A stretch of 64,000 nt of DNA from CAXXHQ01 sp963665265 (GTDB lineage: Bacteria > Planctomycetota > Planctomycetia > Pirellulales > Thermoguttaceae): the NCBI GenBank assembly GCA_963665265.2, contig CAXXHQ010000001.1, forward strand, positions 434,001 to 498,000, written 5' to 3'. A program made the translations under genes and the position numbers. This document shows positions 10,654 through 21,600 of the stretch, in pieces; position 1 is the stretch's first letter, and each line of letters starts with the position of its first letter. The notes under the pieces are model-generated. The model was given only the letters and a program-made list of their open reading frames with translations, was not told where the DNA came from and did no database searches.

Positions 10654-12972
10654 ATGTCAAATCTCGTCATCGAATGCGTGCAAACTCGCGCGCAATGGAA
10701 AGAATTCCTCGATTTTCCTTGGAAGCATTATCGCAACGATCCTTATTGGGTCCCTCCGTTGCGCGACACGCAAAAGGAGATGGTCAACTACGTGAACCAT
10801 CCGTTCTATGAACGGAATCGCGTGCGGCAATTCTTAGCGATTCGCGACGGCGAGACGATCGGTCGAATCGCGGCCATTCTGAACCACGGTCACAACGTCC
10901 ACTACGACGAGCGACGAGGGTTCTTCGGTTTCTTCGACTGCCGCGACGACCAAGAAGCGGCCAACGCGCTGTTCGACGCCTGCCGACAATGGTTCGCCGA
11001 CCAAGGAATTTTTAAGCTGCGAGGCCCGACGAATCCGTCGCTGAATTACGAACTCGGCCTTTTGATCGACGGTTTCGACTCGATGCCGACGTTCATGATG
11101 ACCTATAATCCGCCGTATTACGAAAAGCTAATCGAAAACTACGGCATGCGCAAAACGCAAGACCTCTTCGCGTTCTGGGGACATATCTCGATGCTCCCGA
11201 AAATCGGCGAAAAACTTCGTCCGCTGGCCGAGCAAATTATCGAACGATATGACGTCAAACTGCGCCCGCTCGACACAAAAAACTTCACTCGCGACGTAGA
11301 AATGTTCCTCGATATCTACAATCGAGCGCTGTTCAATACGTGGGGGTTCGTGCCCATGAGCGACGGCGAAATCCGCACTATGGCCGCCGGACTGAAATGG
11401 CTGATCGTGCCCGAGTTGGCCGTGGCTGCGGAAATGGACGGCAAAGTCGTGGGCGCCGCCTTCGGCTTGTCCGACTACAATCCGAGAATTAAAGAAATCG
11501 ACGGCAGTTTATTCCCCTTCGGGTTCATTAAGCTGCTTCGCAAAAAACAAGACATCAAAAAAATCCGACTCATCAGCACCAACGTCCTCCCCGAATATCA
11601 ACGCTACGGCCTCGGCATGGTGTTAATGCACGGATTCGTGCCGAAGGCGATCGAGTGGGGAATCCAAGAGGCCGAATTCTCCTGGGTCTTGGAGTCGAAC
11701 AAGCTTTCGTTCGGCGCGCTGAAAAAGGGCGGCGCGCAAATCCAAAAAACATACCGGCTCTATGATATCGACTTCCCGGAACCGGCCTCGGTCGGAGCGC
11801 TGACGACGCAGGACGCCGGCAAGACCGAAGTGAAAATATGGCGTCATGAACAAGCGGCCGCCTCCGGTCCGCTTAAAATCGTCGAAGCGAAGACCGGCGC
11901 CGAGACGACGCAATTCATCCGTCTCGCCGAACAGTTTTACAAAGACGACCCGCATTGGATTCAACCGCTGGAAGTGGAGATGCGAGCGTTTCTCGATCGC
12001 CGCAAACATCCGTTCTACGCACAAGGCGATGCGGCGACTTTTATCGCCTATCGCGGAACTTCTCCGGTCGGGCGGATCATGGCCAGCGACGATTCGAACG
12101 TCGGCCGATTCGGCATGTTTGAATGCGAAAACAACCGAGAGACCGCCAATGCGCTGCTCGACGCCGCCGCCGCATGGCTTCGCAAACGAGGGCGTACCTC
12201 CGTCGAAGGACCGATCGATTATTCGCCGCTTTATCGCTGCGGACTACTGATCGACGGGTTCGATTTGCCGCCGCGAGTTTTAATGAACCGAAACCCGCGC
12301 TACTACGTAGATATATTGGAGTCGTGGGGACTGAAAAAAACGAAAGACCTTTGCGCCTGGGATTTCGTCAGTTACCGCACTCTGACTAAAAAACATCTAG
12401 AGGAGTCCGAACAATTTCTCGAAGAAAACGGCGTTTCGATCCGCGAATTCGACAACGCTCGGTTTGAAGAAGAAATTGACCGGATCCGCCAAGCCTGGGA
12501 AGCAACCTGCGAAAACCGTTGGGGTTTCGTTCGCCAAACGGCCGAAGAGTTCCGCGGTTACGCCGACCAGATCGTCAAATTCGCCCAAAAAGAGCTCGTG
12601 CTATTCGCTGAGAAGGACGGCCGGACAATCGGCCTCTCGGTAAGCGTTCCCGACGTGAACGAAGCCATCCGCTCGTTGAAAGGCCGATTAACGCGATGGG
12701 GCCTTCCGATCGGATTGTATCGACTTTCCCGAAAAATGCGGAAAATCCGGACTTCACGAATGATGACCTTGGCCGTCTCACAAGACGATATCGGCCTCAA
12801 AATCGCCCAGGCGTTGATTTTACGCACTATGAAAAACGGCAAGAAGAATTTCGCTCACGACGCCTTGGAGCTCTGCTGGACTCCGGATGACGACCAAACC
12901 GCCATCGCCGCCGCCGAGGCCCTAGAAGGACGTCGATGCAAAACCTACCGCGTTTACGAAAAATCGCTCTAG
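10654..12972 (+). CDS. tandem-fused GNAT-like acyltransferase (two domains)
   Basis: 772 residues made of two homologous halves of about 375 residues. Matching landmarks are FYKDDPHWIQPL against YRNDPYWVPPL, HPFYERNR against HPFYAQGD, IGRIAAILN against VGRIMASDD, GPTNPSLNYELGLLIDGFD against GPIDYSPLYRCGLLIDGFD, and NPPYYEKLIENYGM against NPRYYVDILESWGL. Each half resembles GNAT-fold proteins often annotated as N-acetyltransferase-like; single-domain versions of about 370-400 residues exist in many bacteria. The substrate is unknown. The start at 10654 follows closely after the VapC remnant; the initial residues align with the beginning of half two, which supports this start. No signal peptide, so cytosolic. 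Confidence 0.75.
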   Translation: MSNLVIECVQTRAQWKEFLDFPWKHYRNDPYWVPPLRDTQKEMVNYVNHPFYERNRVRQFLAIRDGETIGRIAAILNHGHNVHYDERRGFFGFFDCRDDQEAANALFDACRQWFADQGIFKLRGPTNPSLNYELGLLIDGFDSMPTFMMTYNPPYYEKLIENYGMRKTQDLFAFWGHISMLPKIGEKLRPLAEQIIERYDVKLRPLDTKNFTRDVEMFLDIYNRALFNTWGFVPMSDGEIRTMAAGLKWLIVPELAVAAEMDGKVVGAAFGLSDYNPRIKEIDGSLFPFGFIKLLRKKQDIKKIRLISTNVLPEYQRYGLGMVLMHGFVPKAIEWGIQEAEFSWVLESNKLSFGALKKGGAQIQKTYRLYDIDFPEPASVGALTTQDAGKTEVKIWRHEQAAASGPLKIVEAKTGAETTQFIRLAEQFYKDDPHWIQPLEVEMRAFLDRRKHPFYAQGDAATFIAYRGTSPVGRIMASDDSNVGRFGMFECENNRETANALLDAAAAWLRKRGRTSVEGPIDYSPLYRCGLLIDGFDLPPRVLMNRNPRYYVDILESWGLKKTKDLCAWDFVSYRTLTKKHLEESEQFLEENGVSIREFDNARFEEEIDRIRQAWEATCENRWGFVRQTAEEFRGYADQIVKFAQKELVLFAEKDGRTIGLSVSVPDVNEAIRSLKGRLTRWGLPIGLYRLSRKMRKIRTSRMMTLAVSQDDIGLKIAQALILRTMKNGKKNFAHDALELCWTPDDDQTAIAAAEALEGRRCKTYRVYEKSL

Positions 12973-13180
12973 CCGTAACCGACCGCACGACAACGATTTA
13001 GGGGACTTTTTTCGGCCGCCGCGCCAATTCGTTTGACCTATATTTAGGCAAGAACAATTCCGATGACCTTCCTAGCGCCTCCTCGTCAGACTTTTGGCGT
13101 CGAGAGAGTTACTAAAGGTCATGCCTCACGGCGAAGTCGGCAAGCGTCCCCCTACAACTATTAAGAAACGGCGAAAAACT

Positions 13181-15367
13181 ATGTTCGCAAACGTCCTTTT
13201 CTCGCGCGCGACTCGCGCGGTCTTTTTTATTTCGGCGGTTACTCTCAACGTCCTATCACTGCACGTGATTGAAGCCCGTGCGGGCGGCGGTCCTGAAAAC
13301 GTCGTCGTCGTGGTGAATCCGAAGAGCGCCGACTCCGTGGCCGTGGCGAACTTCTACGTCGATCTGCGCAAAATTCCCGGCGGCAACGTGATCTATATCC
13401 CCTGGGATCCGAAAGTCGGCAAGACTTCGATCGACGAGTTCCGCAAACAGATTCTTTTCCCGGTGTTTCAAGCGATTCACGCGCGCGGTTTAGCGAACCA
13501 GATTGATTTAATCGCCTACTCCTGCGATTTTCCTTGGGCGATCTCGTTGCAGGAAGATTACGACCGAATGAAGCCGAGCGAAATTACGCAACTGATGAAG
13601 GCGTTTAAAAAAGCGGCTCCCAACGAAAAAATCGAGCCGGGAAAAATGCCGATCAACCTCTTGCCGACCGGATCGCTCACCGGAATGACGTACCTGTACG
13701 AACCGGTCTTCGAACGCTCCGCCGCCAAATACATCGAATTTATGTGCAACTATTCCGTTCGAGCGAGCGAAACCCCCGGCACCGGCGAACTCCGCTCTTT
13801 CGCCTTCCATGCGACCGATTCGTTCACCGATAAGGGAGTGATTATCCATGCCGACGACGCCAAACCGAGCGAAGATAAAGATAAAAAAGACGCGGCGGAG
13901 GGAACGACCTCGGAAGTGAAGCCAGGGCGTAAATTCATGCCTTCGGTCGCGCTCGGCGTGACCTACGGACGAGGCAACACCGTCGAAGAGATTTGCAAAT
14001 ATCTTAAATCGGCGAAAGAGGCCGACGGTTCGGCGCCCAAGGGAACGTACTATTTCATGAAAAACATGAACATCCGCTCGAAAGCTCGAGACACATTCTA
14101 TTTGAAAGTGCAACCGGAGTTGGAAAAACTCGGCCTGAAGACGATCATTCGCCAGGGCACGGTTCCGTTGCGCTGCGACGACGTCGCCGGTTTGATGACC
14201 GGCACCGAAGGTTTTGATTGGGAGGCCTCGAAAAGCAAAATCTTGCCGGGCGCCATCTGCGACAACCTGACGAGCTACGGCGGCATTTTTGAGCAACCCT
14301 ACGCGCAAACGCCGATCAGCGAATTTTTGCGATACGGAGCGGCCGGAGCGACGGGCGCCGTCGAAGAGCCGACCGCCTCGCTAGTAAAATTTCCCTTGCC
14401 CTACAGCTACATCCACTACGTCAGCGGCTGTAATTTGGCCGAATCGCTGTATTTATCGATCCTTTCGCCCTATCAGTTGATCATCGTCGGCGAACCGCTT
14501 TGCCAACCGTGGGCGCTCTCGCCCGTGGTCACGGCCATCGGCGTCGATTCGACGCAGCCGATCAAGGGCGAGATTAAAATCCAGCCCTCGGCCTCGTATG
14601 AAGCCGCGAAAGCGAAAAAAGCGGAAAAGGAAGAGAGCGAGGACGAAGAAAAGGCGACCGACGATAAATCGGATAAAAAAGCTTCCGCCAAAGAATGGAC
14701 GGAAAAAGAAAAAGAGCTAGAGGCGAAAAAATACGCCGTCGCTCGTTATGAGTTATTCGTGAACGGCGTGCGCGTAACGACCTGCAAGCCGGACGAAGAA
14801 CTGACGCTCGACACGCGCAAATTGCCCGACGGCTATCATGAGCTGCGCGTCGTCGCCGTCTCCGCCCATCCGACCGAGACGCAAGGCCAAGCGATTATTC
14901 CGATCACAACGAACAATTTTGATCGCAAAATCGAAGTGAAGGCCGATACTTCGGAGCCGATCACGCCGGAGGCGCCGCTGAAAATTAACGCGTCGTCGCC
15001 CGGCTCGAAAATGATCGTCGCGCTGCAGAACAGCCGCATCGTCGGACAGATCAAGGGCGAAGAAGGCGATATGACGATTTCGTCGGAGACGTTGGGCGAC
15101 GGCGTTTCGACCCTCACCCTGATCGGCATCGGCGAAAAAGGAGCGCTGACCCACGTCATCGCCGCTCCGATTAAGGCGGAAGTGAAAAACCCGCCGCATC
15201 CGAAGTCGTCGGAGCCGGATCCCTCTTCAAAACCGAAGTCGAAAAAGTCGAAGGGCAAAGATAAGACCTCAACCTCCGATTCGGAAAAGAAAACGAAAGA
15301 TGCGAGCGCCAAAAGCGACGCCGAAAAATCGACGAAGACCGACGCCAAAACCGAAGCCAAGAAATAA
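13181..15367 (+). CDS. TIGR03790 family exported protein
   Basis: 728 residues. A signal peptide (residues about 1-33, ending near EARAGG) is followed by the start typical of TIGR03790 proteins, with NVVVVVNPKSADSVAVANFY and a RKIPGGNVIYIPW segment. This family is found mainly in planctomycetes, verrucomicrobia and acidobacteria; its function is not established. A Lys/Glu-rich segment (about 480-520) and a long Lys/Ser/Asp-rich tail (about 675-728) look disordered. The ATG at 13181 was chosen over an earlier frame start because it begins the signal peptide. The stop lies 9 bp before tadA, so the two may share a transcript. Confidence 0.82.
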   Translation: MFANVLFSRATRAVFFISAVTLNVLSLHVIEARAGGGPENVVVVVNPKSADSVAVANFYVDLRKIPGGNVIYIPWDPKVGKTSIDEFRKQILFPVFQAIHARGLANQIDLIAYSCDFPWAISLQEDYDRMKPSEITQLMKAFKKAAPNEKIEPGKMPINLLPTGSLTGMTYLYEPVFERSAAKYIEFMCNYSVRASETPGTGELRSFAFHATDSFTDKGVIIHADDAKPSEDKDKKDAAEGTTSEVKPGRKFMPSVALGVTYGRGNTVEEICKYLKSAKEADGSAPKGTYYFMKNMNIRSKARDTFYLKVQPELEKLGLKTIIRQGTVPLRCDDVAGLMTGTEGFDWEASKSKILPGAICDNLTSYGGIFEQPYAQTPISEFLRYGAAGATGAVEEPTASLVKFPLPYSYIHYVSGCNLAESLYLSILSPYQLIIVGEPLCQPWALSPVVTAIGVDSTQPIKGEIKIQPSASYEAAKAKKAEKEESEDEEKATDDKSDKKASAKEWTEKEKELEAKKYAVARYELFVNGVRVTTCKPDEELTLDTRKLPDGYHELRVVAVSAHPTETQGQAIIPITTNNFDRKIEVKADTSEPITPEAPLKINASSPGSKMIVALQNSRIVGQIKGEEGDMTISSETLGDGVSTLTLIGIGEKGALTHVIAAPIKAEVKNPPHPKSSEPDPSSKPKSKKSKGKDKTSTSDSEKKTKDASAKSDAEKSTKTDAKTEAKK

Positions 15368-15376
15368 GGACCAAGG

Positions 15377-15874
15377 ATGTTCGAGTTCAACGACGAATTC
15401 ACGGACGAAAGCGCGTCGCATCTCGAGTTTATGCGCCAGGCCTTGAACGAGGCGGAATTGGCCTTCCGTGAGGAGGAAGTTCCCATCGGCGCGATCATCG
15501 TCCATGAAGGACGCGTGATCGCCAAGGCGCACAATCAACGCGAACAGTTGCAAGACCCCACCGCGCACGCCGAAATGATCGCCATCACTCAAGCGGCGAG
15601 CTCATTGAATTCTTGGCGGCTTGAGAATTGCGCGCTCTACGTCACGCTAGAGCCGTGCCCGATGTGCGCCGGAGCGATTCTCCAAGCCAGAATTCCCGTC
15701 GTCGTCTACGGGGCGGCCGACCCCAAAGCAGGCGCGGTCAACTCGCTCTTCAATCTTCTCGACGACTCTCGCCTCAATCACTGTTGCACCGTCATACCGC
15801 AAGTCATGGCCGAACCGTGCGGTCAAATCCTCTCCCGATTCTTCCAAGAGCAACGCAAGCTGGGAAAGAAGTAA
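15377..15874 (+). CDS. tadA: tRNA-specific adenosine deaminase TadA
   Basis: Converts A34 to inosine in the tRNA-Arg(ACG) anticodon, widening decoding. The zinc-binding cytidine-deaminase-fold motifs are intact: HAEMIAI (zinc His and catalytic Glu) and PCPMCAGAI with two zinc Cys. The 165-residue length is usual for the family. The start ATG follows AAGGA. It lies 9 bp downstream of the TIGR03790 gene. GuaD-like deaminases are a distant alternative, but the HAE...PCPMC spacing and the RIPVVVYGAADPKAGA segment are characteristic of TadA. Confidence 0.95.
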   Translation: MFEFNDEFTDESASHLEFMRQALNEAELAFREEEVPIGAIIVHEGRVIAKAHNQREQLQDPTAHAEMIAITQAASSLNSWRLENCALYVTLEPCPMCAGAILQARIPVVVYGAADPKAGAVNSLFNLLDDSRLNHCCTVIPQVMAEPCGQILSRFFQEQRKLGKK

Positions 15875-15980
15875 TTTAACGGTCGGGTCTCCGCAGGCGG
15901 GACATAATCTTACTGCCCCTGCGAAAGTTTGCGCAACGGAAGTTCATCGGCCGCTCCGTCCGCGTATTACAACTCCCTCA

Positions 15981-18500
15981 CTATCGCAGCGGCGTGACTT
16001 TCACGTTGCGAATCGAGATCGAATCGCGGCTTCCTTGAATCGCGAGCGGGCCGGTCGCTCCCTCTTTTTCGATCGGGGCATTTTTCGTCGGACCCGAAAC
16101 AGTCACGTTCTCTTGCACGGTCTGGTCGTTCAGAACAACCTTCAGAAATTTGGCGTCGGCGATCTTTTGCCCGTCTTGAAAACGCGGAGCGCGAAATTCA
16201 ATCCGTAGCGACTGCCATTCGCCCGGCCCTTTCGCCGCGTTCAATTTAGGAGCGGAAACTCCGTAAATCGCGCCCGAATCCTCGCTCGTCAGCGCATCCT
16301 TCTTACCAAACGAATCGGCGATCCGCACTTCATATTCGCCCATCACGTAAACGCCGGCGTTCGCGTCTTTGGGAATCATAAACTCCAACTCAATCACGCA
16401 ATCGTCAAAATTGCGTTCGGTAAGAATATCTATTCCGCCGCCGGGTACGTTGACCAATTCGCCGGGCTTCCCTTCGGCCGACGCGAAGCTTAATTCCTTC
16501 GGCTTCTCGGCGTTCCATTTCGCGGCTCCGACTCTCCAATGGCTTTTGGTTTTGTCGCCTTGAAACTTCCACCCGTCAAGAGTTTTGCCGTTAAACGGTT
16601 CGATCGGTTCTACGCCGAATCGAGCGGTATAGACGATCGGATTCGAACCAGAGGCCGCGGCCCCTTGTTTATCGGGAGCGGCCTGCGTTCCCGTCCCTTT
16701 CACTTCGCCGGTCGCCTCGTCAATCTTCGCAGCCTCGCCGTTAATGAGCAATTCACGCCACGGCTTTTTCGCTTCGTAGCTCTTCAACTCCGTTTCCAGT
16801 TCGCTTTTCTCCGCGGCTTGACCAGGCAACGCGACCGCTTCTTTCGCGCATTTCTTCGCGCTTTCAAAGTCGCCGGTTTCGGCGTACGCGGCGGCCAGCG
16901 TGCTCATAATATGCGCCTGCTTGCGTTCGGTCGACGTCGCCGCCTTCAACGCCATTTCGAGCGCCCTTTTTCCGTCGCGCAACTTCGCGTCGGGCGAAGT
17001 TGACAATACCCAGGCGAAATTATTAAGCAAGCCGGTGTCGTCGGGAACTTTGGCGTAAACCTTTTCATAGTCGGCCAAGGCCTCGGCCTGCTTGCCGATG
17101 TTGAGATAGGCGTCGCCTCGACTTCGAAGCAACGCGGGTTCGTCCGGAGCCTCTTTCAACGCTTTCGTAATCGGCTCGACCGCCAAATCGCCCCGCTTCA
17201 TCAACGTATAGACGGCGCTTAACTGAAGGGCCGCCTGCAAATCCTTCGGATTGTCTGCCAAAATCTTCTTCAACTCCTCGGCGGCCGCGTCGCTCTTTCC
17301 TTGCGCGGCCATTAAGCCGGCGCGGAATCGCAAAGCGTCGGGATGATTCGGACGAAGCGTCAATAGTTGATCAATGTCCTCGAGCGCCTTCGTCGCGTCC
17401 CCTTTTTCCTGCCATGTCGCGGCTCGCAACAGCAAAATCGTCGGATTCCCGACGTCCAAATCGTACGCCTTCGTCAGGTCGTCGATGGCGGCGTCGTATT
17501 GTTTAAGAACGGTATGAATTTTCGACTTGTAAAAGAGCAACGCCACCGACTTCGGTTGTATCTTCTGCGCTTTTTCAATGACCTTCAGCGCCTCGTCATA
17601 TTTCTTTTGCTTCGCGAGGATCGTCCACAACGCCTCGTACGTCGATATATTGTTCGGCGCCAGTTCGACGACTTTGCTCAAATCCGTGGCGGCTTGGTCC
17701 AGCTTGTCCATCGCGACGTAAGCCAATCCGCGACTAAGATAGATCTCGGCGGCGCCGGGCGCGAGTTTCGCCGCCTCGTTCAAATCCGCCAAACGCTCTT
17801 CAGGCTTCGTCTTCGTGTTCGCGCGAAGAAGAAGAAGCTTAACCTTCAGGCCGATCTCGTCTTCGCCCCCGTCGAACGATTGCAACGCCTTATCGAGCGA
17901 CTCGGCGGCGAGCTTGGCGTCGCCGTCAGGCAAAAATTCCAACCGGGCTAAAAGGTAAAGCCCTTGCGTTTGCTTCGGCTGCAATTTCAAGGCCCGCTGC
18001 AAATCGGCGACCGCGTATTTGCGAGTCTGCTTCCACTGATCGCCGGCCTGGGCGGCGGGGCCGGTTATCGTTCCGGCCACCACGCTGGCGCGCTGGGTCA
18101 ACGCCGAAGCCAACATCAATTCGGCGAATTTCTTACTCTCGTCGTCGAGGCCTTTCGAAATCGCGCTCTCGCAAAGACGAATCACTTCGCTCAGATTGCT
18201 GAGAGTCGGCTCTTGTAGCTTCTTTTGCGTGGCTTTGTCCAAGTCCTCGACGCCCGACTTCTCCGCCTCCTTCTCCGACGACTTTTCAACCTGTTTCTCA
18301 GCCGGCTTGTCGCTCGAAGAGTCGGCCGGTTTCTCCCCCGATTTTTCGATCGGTTTTTCCGAAGCGCTTTGCGCCGGCTTCCCCTCGGCTTGATCGTCGT
18401 CGCCGTAGCACGAAAAAGCGAACAGAAATGCGACTCCGAAAACGCTCGCGGCGATCAAACGGAAACCCGTCTTCAAAACGAACCCGGACGAAGCGAACAT
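15981..18500 (-). CDS. secreted TPR protein with C-terminal DUF1080 domain
   Basis: 839 residues. The N-terminal hydrophobic segment ends in a possible lipid-accepting Cys (about residue 31), followed by a Lys/Glu/Ser-rich linker of degenerate repeats (EKPAEK, KSGEK). Then come about ten TPR-like repeats (about residues 110-580, for example AKLAPGAAEIYLSRGLAYVA). The C-terminal 200 residues form a DUF1080 (3-keto-disaccharide hydrolase-like) jelly-roll: FNGKTLDGWKFQGD, a FDDCVIELEFMIP strand, AGVYVMGEYEVRIADS and a final SIRNVKVTPL. DUF1080 is greatly expanded in planctomycetes and linked to sugar binding or 3-keto-glycoside cleavage; fusion to TPRs suggests a cell-surface binding role. The gene is convergent with tadA. 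Confidence 0.85.
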   Translation of the reverse strand: MFASSGFVLKTGFRLIAASVFGVAFLFAFSCYGDDDQAEGKPAQSASEKPIEKSGEKPADSSSDKPAEKQVEKSSEKEAEKSGVEDLDKATQKKLQEPTLSNLSEVIRLCESAISKGLDDESKKFAELMLASALTQRASVVAGTITGPAAQAGDQWKQTRKYAVADLQRALKLQPKQTQGLYLLARLEFLPDGDAKLAAESLDKALQSFDGGEDEIGLKVKLLLLRANTKTKPEERLADLNEAAKLAPGAAEIYLSRGLAYVAMDKLDQAATDLSKVVELAPNNISTYEALWTILAKQKKYDEALKVIEKAQKIQPKSVALLFYKSKIHTVLKQYDAAIDDLTKAYDLDVGNPTILLLRAATWQEKGDATKALEDIDQLLTLRPNHPDALRFRAGLMAAQGKSDAAAEELKKILADNPKDLQAALQLSAVYTLMKRGDLAVEPITKALKEAPDEPALLRSRGDAYLNIGKQAEALADYEKVYAKVPDDTGLLNNFAWVLSTSPDAKLRDGKRALEMALKAATSTERKQAHIMSTLAAAYAETGDFESAKKCAKEAVALPGQAAEKSELETELKSYEAKKPWRELLINGEAAKIDEATGEVKGTGTQAAPDKQGAAASGSNPIVYTARFGVEPIEPFNGKTLDGWKFQGDKTKSHWRVGAAKWNAEKPKELSFASAEGKPGELVNVPGGGIDILTERNFDDCVIELEFMIPKDANAGVYVMGEYEVRIADSFGKKDALTSEDSGAIYGVSAPKLNAAKGPGEWQSLRIEFRAPRFQDGQKIADAKFLKVVLNDQTVQENVTVSGPTKNAPIEKEGATGPLAIQGSRDSISIRNVKVTPLR

Positions 18501-18636
18501 GGGTATTTACTCCAATTGGCTAATTCTTGATTTTGCGGATAAGCCGCCGAGTTCCCTCCTGGCGGCAGCGGGTATTGTAGCAGAAAACGGATTTTGCAAT
18601 AGCGCAGCTTCACTAGGTCGAGGCAACTAAAAGACC

Positions 18637-21600
18637 CTAGTTCCCCTTCTTTTCCGACTCGCTCGCCTTCGGTTCGTCTTCCAGCTCTTTACCGCCCGAC
18701 TTCTTCTCCGATTCGGTCGTCTCTTTCGGCGATTCTTCTTTCACCTCGCCGTCCGTTTTCTTCTCGACGGGCATTTTGTCTTTTCCCGTGGAAGAAGGTT
18801 CTAGCGGCAAATCTTCCGGACTCGGCGTCTTGTTCGCGGGAATCGCTTTTTTCTTATTATTTTGCGGGACCGGTTTCTTCACGGTCGACTGCGCTTTGTC
18901 TTCGACCGGGGCTAGCTTCTCCGGCTCCTCGGAGTCTTCCGCGTCCTTTTTCTTAGCCGCTGCCTTTTCCTTCTTTAACTCTTCAGCTGCGGCGTCGCGA
19001 CGGTTTTTCTTCGCCTTCGACGCGTCCTCGACCTTCACCGCGTCTTCGCTCGGCTTAACGCCGCAATCGATCAGCATATACCCGGACCAAAAGAACGGAT
19101 GATTCGCTTGCGGAGGCTCGTCGAATCCCGACTTTTTCAAGCGCGGCTCCGATTCGACGTTCACGCGCGACTCCATCGTCAACATCACCGCCCTCTGCCA
19201 AGCGTCGGCGGGCGGCTCGTCGGCCAACTGCTGGACGAACTCACGTATAATTTCAAAACTAGACTGACCGCCGCAACGCCAACGACTCAACAAAATCGTT
19301 CGAGAGCCTTCCGACATCATCGCGCACGAGGCGAGGAACAGTTCGCCGCCCGGCGCCTGACGGTTCATTTTCTTCAACCCGTCTTCGGCGGCGGTGTGAA
19401 AGCCGGGCAAAATCACTTGCCGCGGCGCGCCCCAAGGCAATGCGAACCAATCGCGAAGCGTTCCGCCCCCTTTACCTTTGTCGGCCGGAGCAAGCAGCCA
19501 ATTCGTCGGCTCGTCCCCCGTCGACACGTCGTCGAAAACCACCACGCGATCGGCGATCGTCCAATAGAGCGACGACGGCGATAGCGGATCCTTCTTCACC
19601 GAAAACGTGTTCGGCACCGCGTCGGCGAAAGCGCGATACGCCTCCTCGGCCGCCGACTCGGCGTCCTGCGGAAATAGTTTTCCCAAGTAAACCAAAGTGT
19701 TCACTTGCCCCTTCACCGGCTGCTCGTAAGGCCAAACGGCCAACGACAGCGTCGGCGCGTACCGGATGCGGAACTGCGCGATAAGCGGCTTCATCTTGCC
19801 GTCCGCTTTCACTTGCAACGCCTCGAACGGCAAATACCAAAGCGGACCGTCGGGAACGATCGCCAACTCGTCGAACGGCTTGCTGAAATCCGCCCGCGAC
19901 GTTTTCAAAAGCTGATCCAAAAATTGCGACGCGCTCTGTTTCCATTTGTCGTCGCTCAAATCTTTCGCCGTGAGCTCCCCGTTTTGCTGATGCTGGCCGA
20001 GGCTTTTCAGCAAGGTCATCACTTTTCGCGCGGAGTTTTGGGCGTCGCCCAAATCCCAATAGCAATAGTTGTCGCGACCGACCAAAAAACCGTGTATTTT
20101 CTTGCCCGATACGTAGAAAACCAACACCGCATGCCCCTGCGGCAAAGCTTTTCGCATTTCAGCCGCGCTGCGAACCGGCGGAAACAAAGGCCCCGACGGC
20201 TCGCGACGCAAAGCGATCTCCCAAATGACGGGGTCCATCTTTTTGCCGACGGCGGCCAACTCCTCCAGCGCCTTGCCTAAATCTTTTTGCGACGAGGTTT
20301 GTTCTGGAACGATCGAAAAGGTCGCTATCCGCTTGCGAATCGCCCGCGCCTCTTCAACGAGCTTTTCCAACTCCGGATAGCGCGTCAATAAATCTTGACG
20401 CTGCAGTTGGGCTTCGCGGTCAAGAACGTCCAACGGCGCGTCGATCAAACGGCGAAACGATTGCACTCGCCCCGCCAACGGTAGCGTGCCTGTAAAACGA
20501 TGCCGCCGCGCGCGATCCGCGACGTCCAACGCCGCCTCCGTCTCCTTGCGAGCGATCGCCACGTCAAACCAATGATCGTAGGCGTCGCTTTTCGAGGCCA
20601 TTTCAAAGGCCAACGTCTCCATCGGATCAAAAACCCAATCGTTCGGCGTCGAGTCGGCCAGCGTTTCATTGTAAAGCGGATGGGCAGATCGCATCTGCGT
20701 CATGCCCGACGCGTAAGCCAATTCGGCGGCCCCCAGCCGAAAGACCTTCAGCGAGCCGTGACGCATGTAGCCCATCGCGGCGTCGAAAGCCATTTGCGAT
20801 TCTTGGCCGCGACGTTGCTGGGCGAGAATCATGGCGGCCACGAAGTTGACTCGGGCGCCCGCGACTCCCGCCGCGATCGTTTTGCGACCGAGCATCGTCC
20901 GCGCCTCTTCGATCATCGCGGTCGCCTCTTTCGTCTGCCCGGCAATCGCCAATTGCTCGGCGGCGTAGGTCGCCGCCGTCGTGCGAAAGAATCGCATGTC
21001 ACGCGGTCGAATTCCTTGCACGGCGTCGAAGAGCGGACGATACGGTCCTTTTGCGTTCAACATGACGTGCGTGACCGCCGCGTAACGAAAAGACTCCTCC
21101 AACACGCTCTGATCGGGAAAATTGACCGCCGAGAACGCCGCCTCTTCAAATAACGCTAGAGCGGCCCGGGCGTCGCCTCCTTTCAGAACGAGTTTCCCCA
21201 ACTCCAAAAATGCGACGGCCGTCAGCGGATGATCGACTCCGCCGGGAAGCGTTAGCGACCTTTTTAAATAGTCCGCCCCTTGCTGGTCTTTTCCGGCCGC
21301 GACAAACGCCAAGCCTTTCTCCAAGTTCGCCCATGTTTCAGACCAATGATTCGGCGCGCAAAGTTGCCCGGACGACGCGACGAGCAAGTCGGAAGTCAAC
21401 TGATCGCGCGCGGCCACCGGCCCCAGGATCTCGGCCCGACGCCGAATGGCCAACGCCGTGCAACGCACGATCTCTTGCGGATGAATCGAATACGAGATGG
21501 GCATCTGCACGACGCCCCCCTGCTTTACCGTCGTCGTGTTGTCGAGCTTGCCCAAAAATATGAGCATCGAGTCGGGCAAGTTCACCATCTTGATGGGCCG

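Noticed and set aside
10416..10670. 84-residue minus-strand frame with protein-like composition
   Set aside because: It is the reverse complement of the VapC C-terminal remnant, which explains its natural look; there is no ribosome binding site.
16620..16660. GATTCGAACC resembling a tRNA T-arm
   Set aside because: It lies inside the DUF1080 protein gene and no acceptor stem or anticodon arm can be folded around it.
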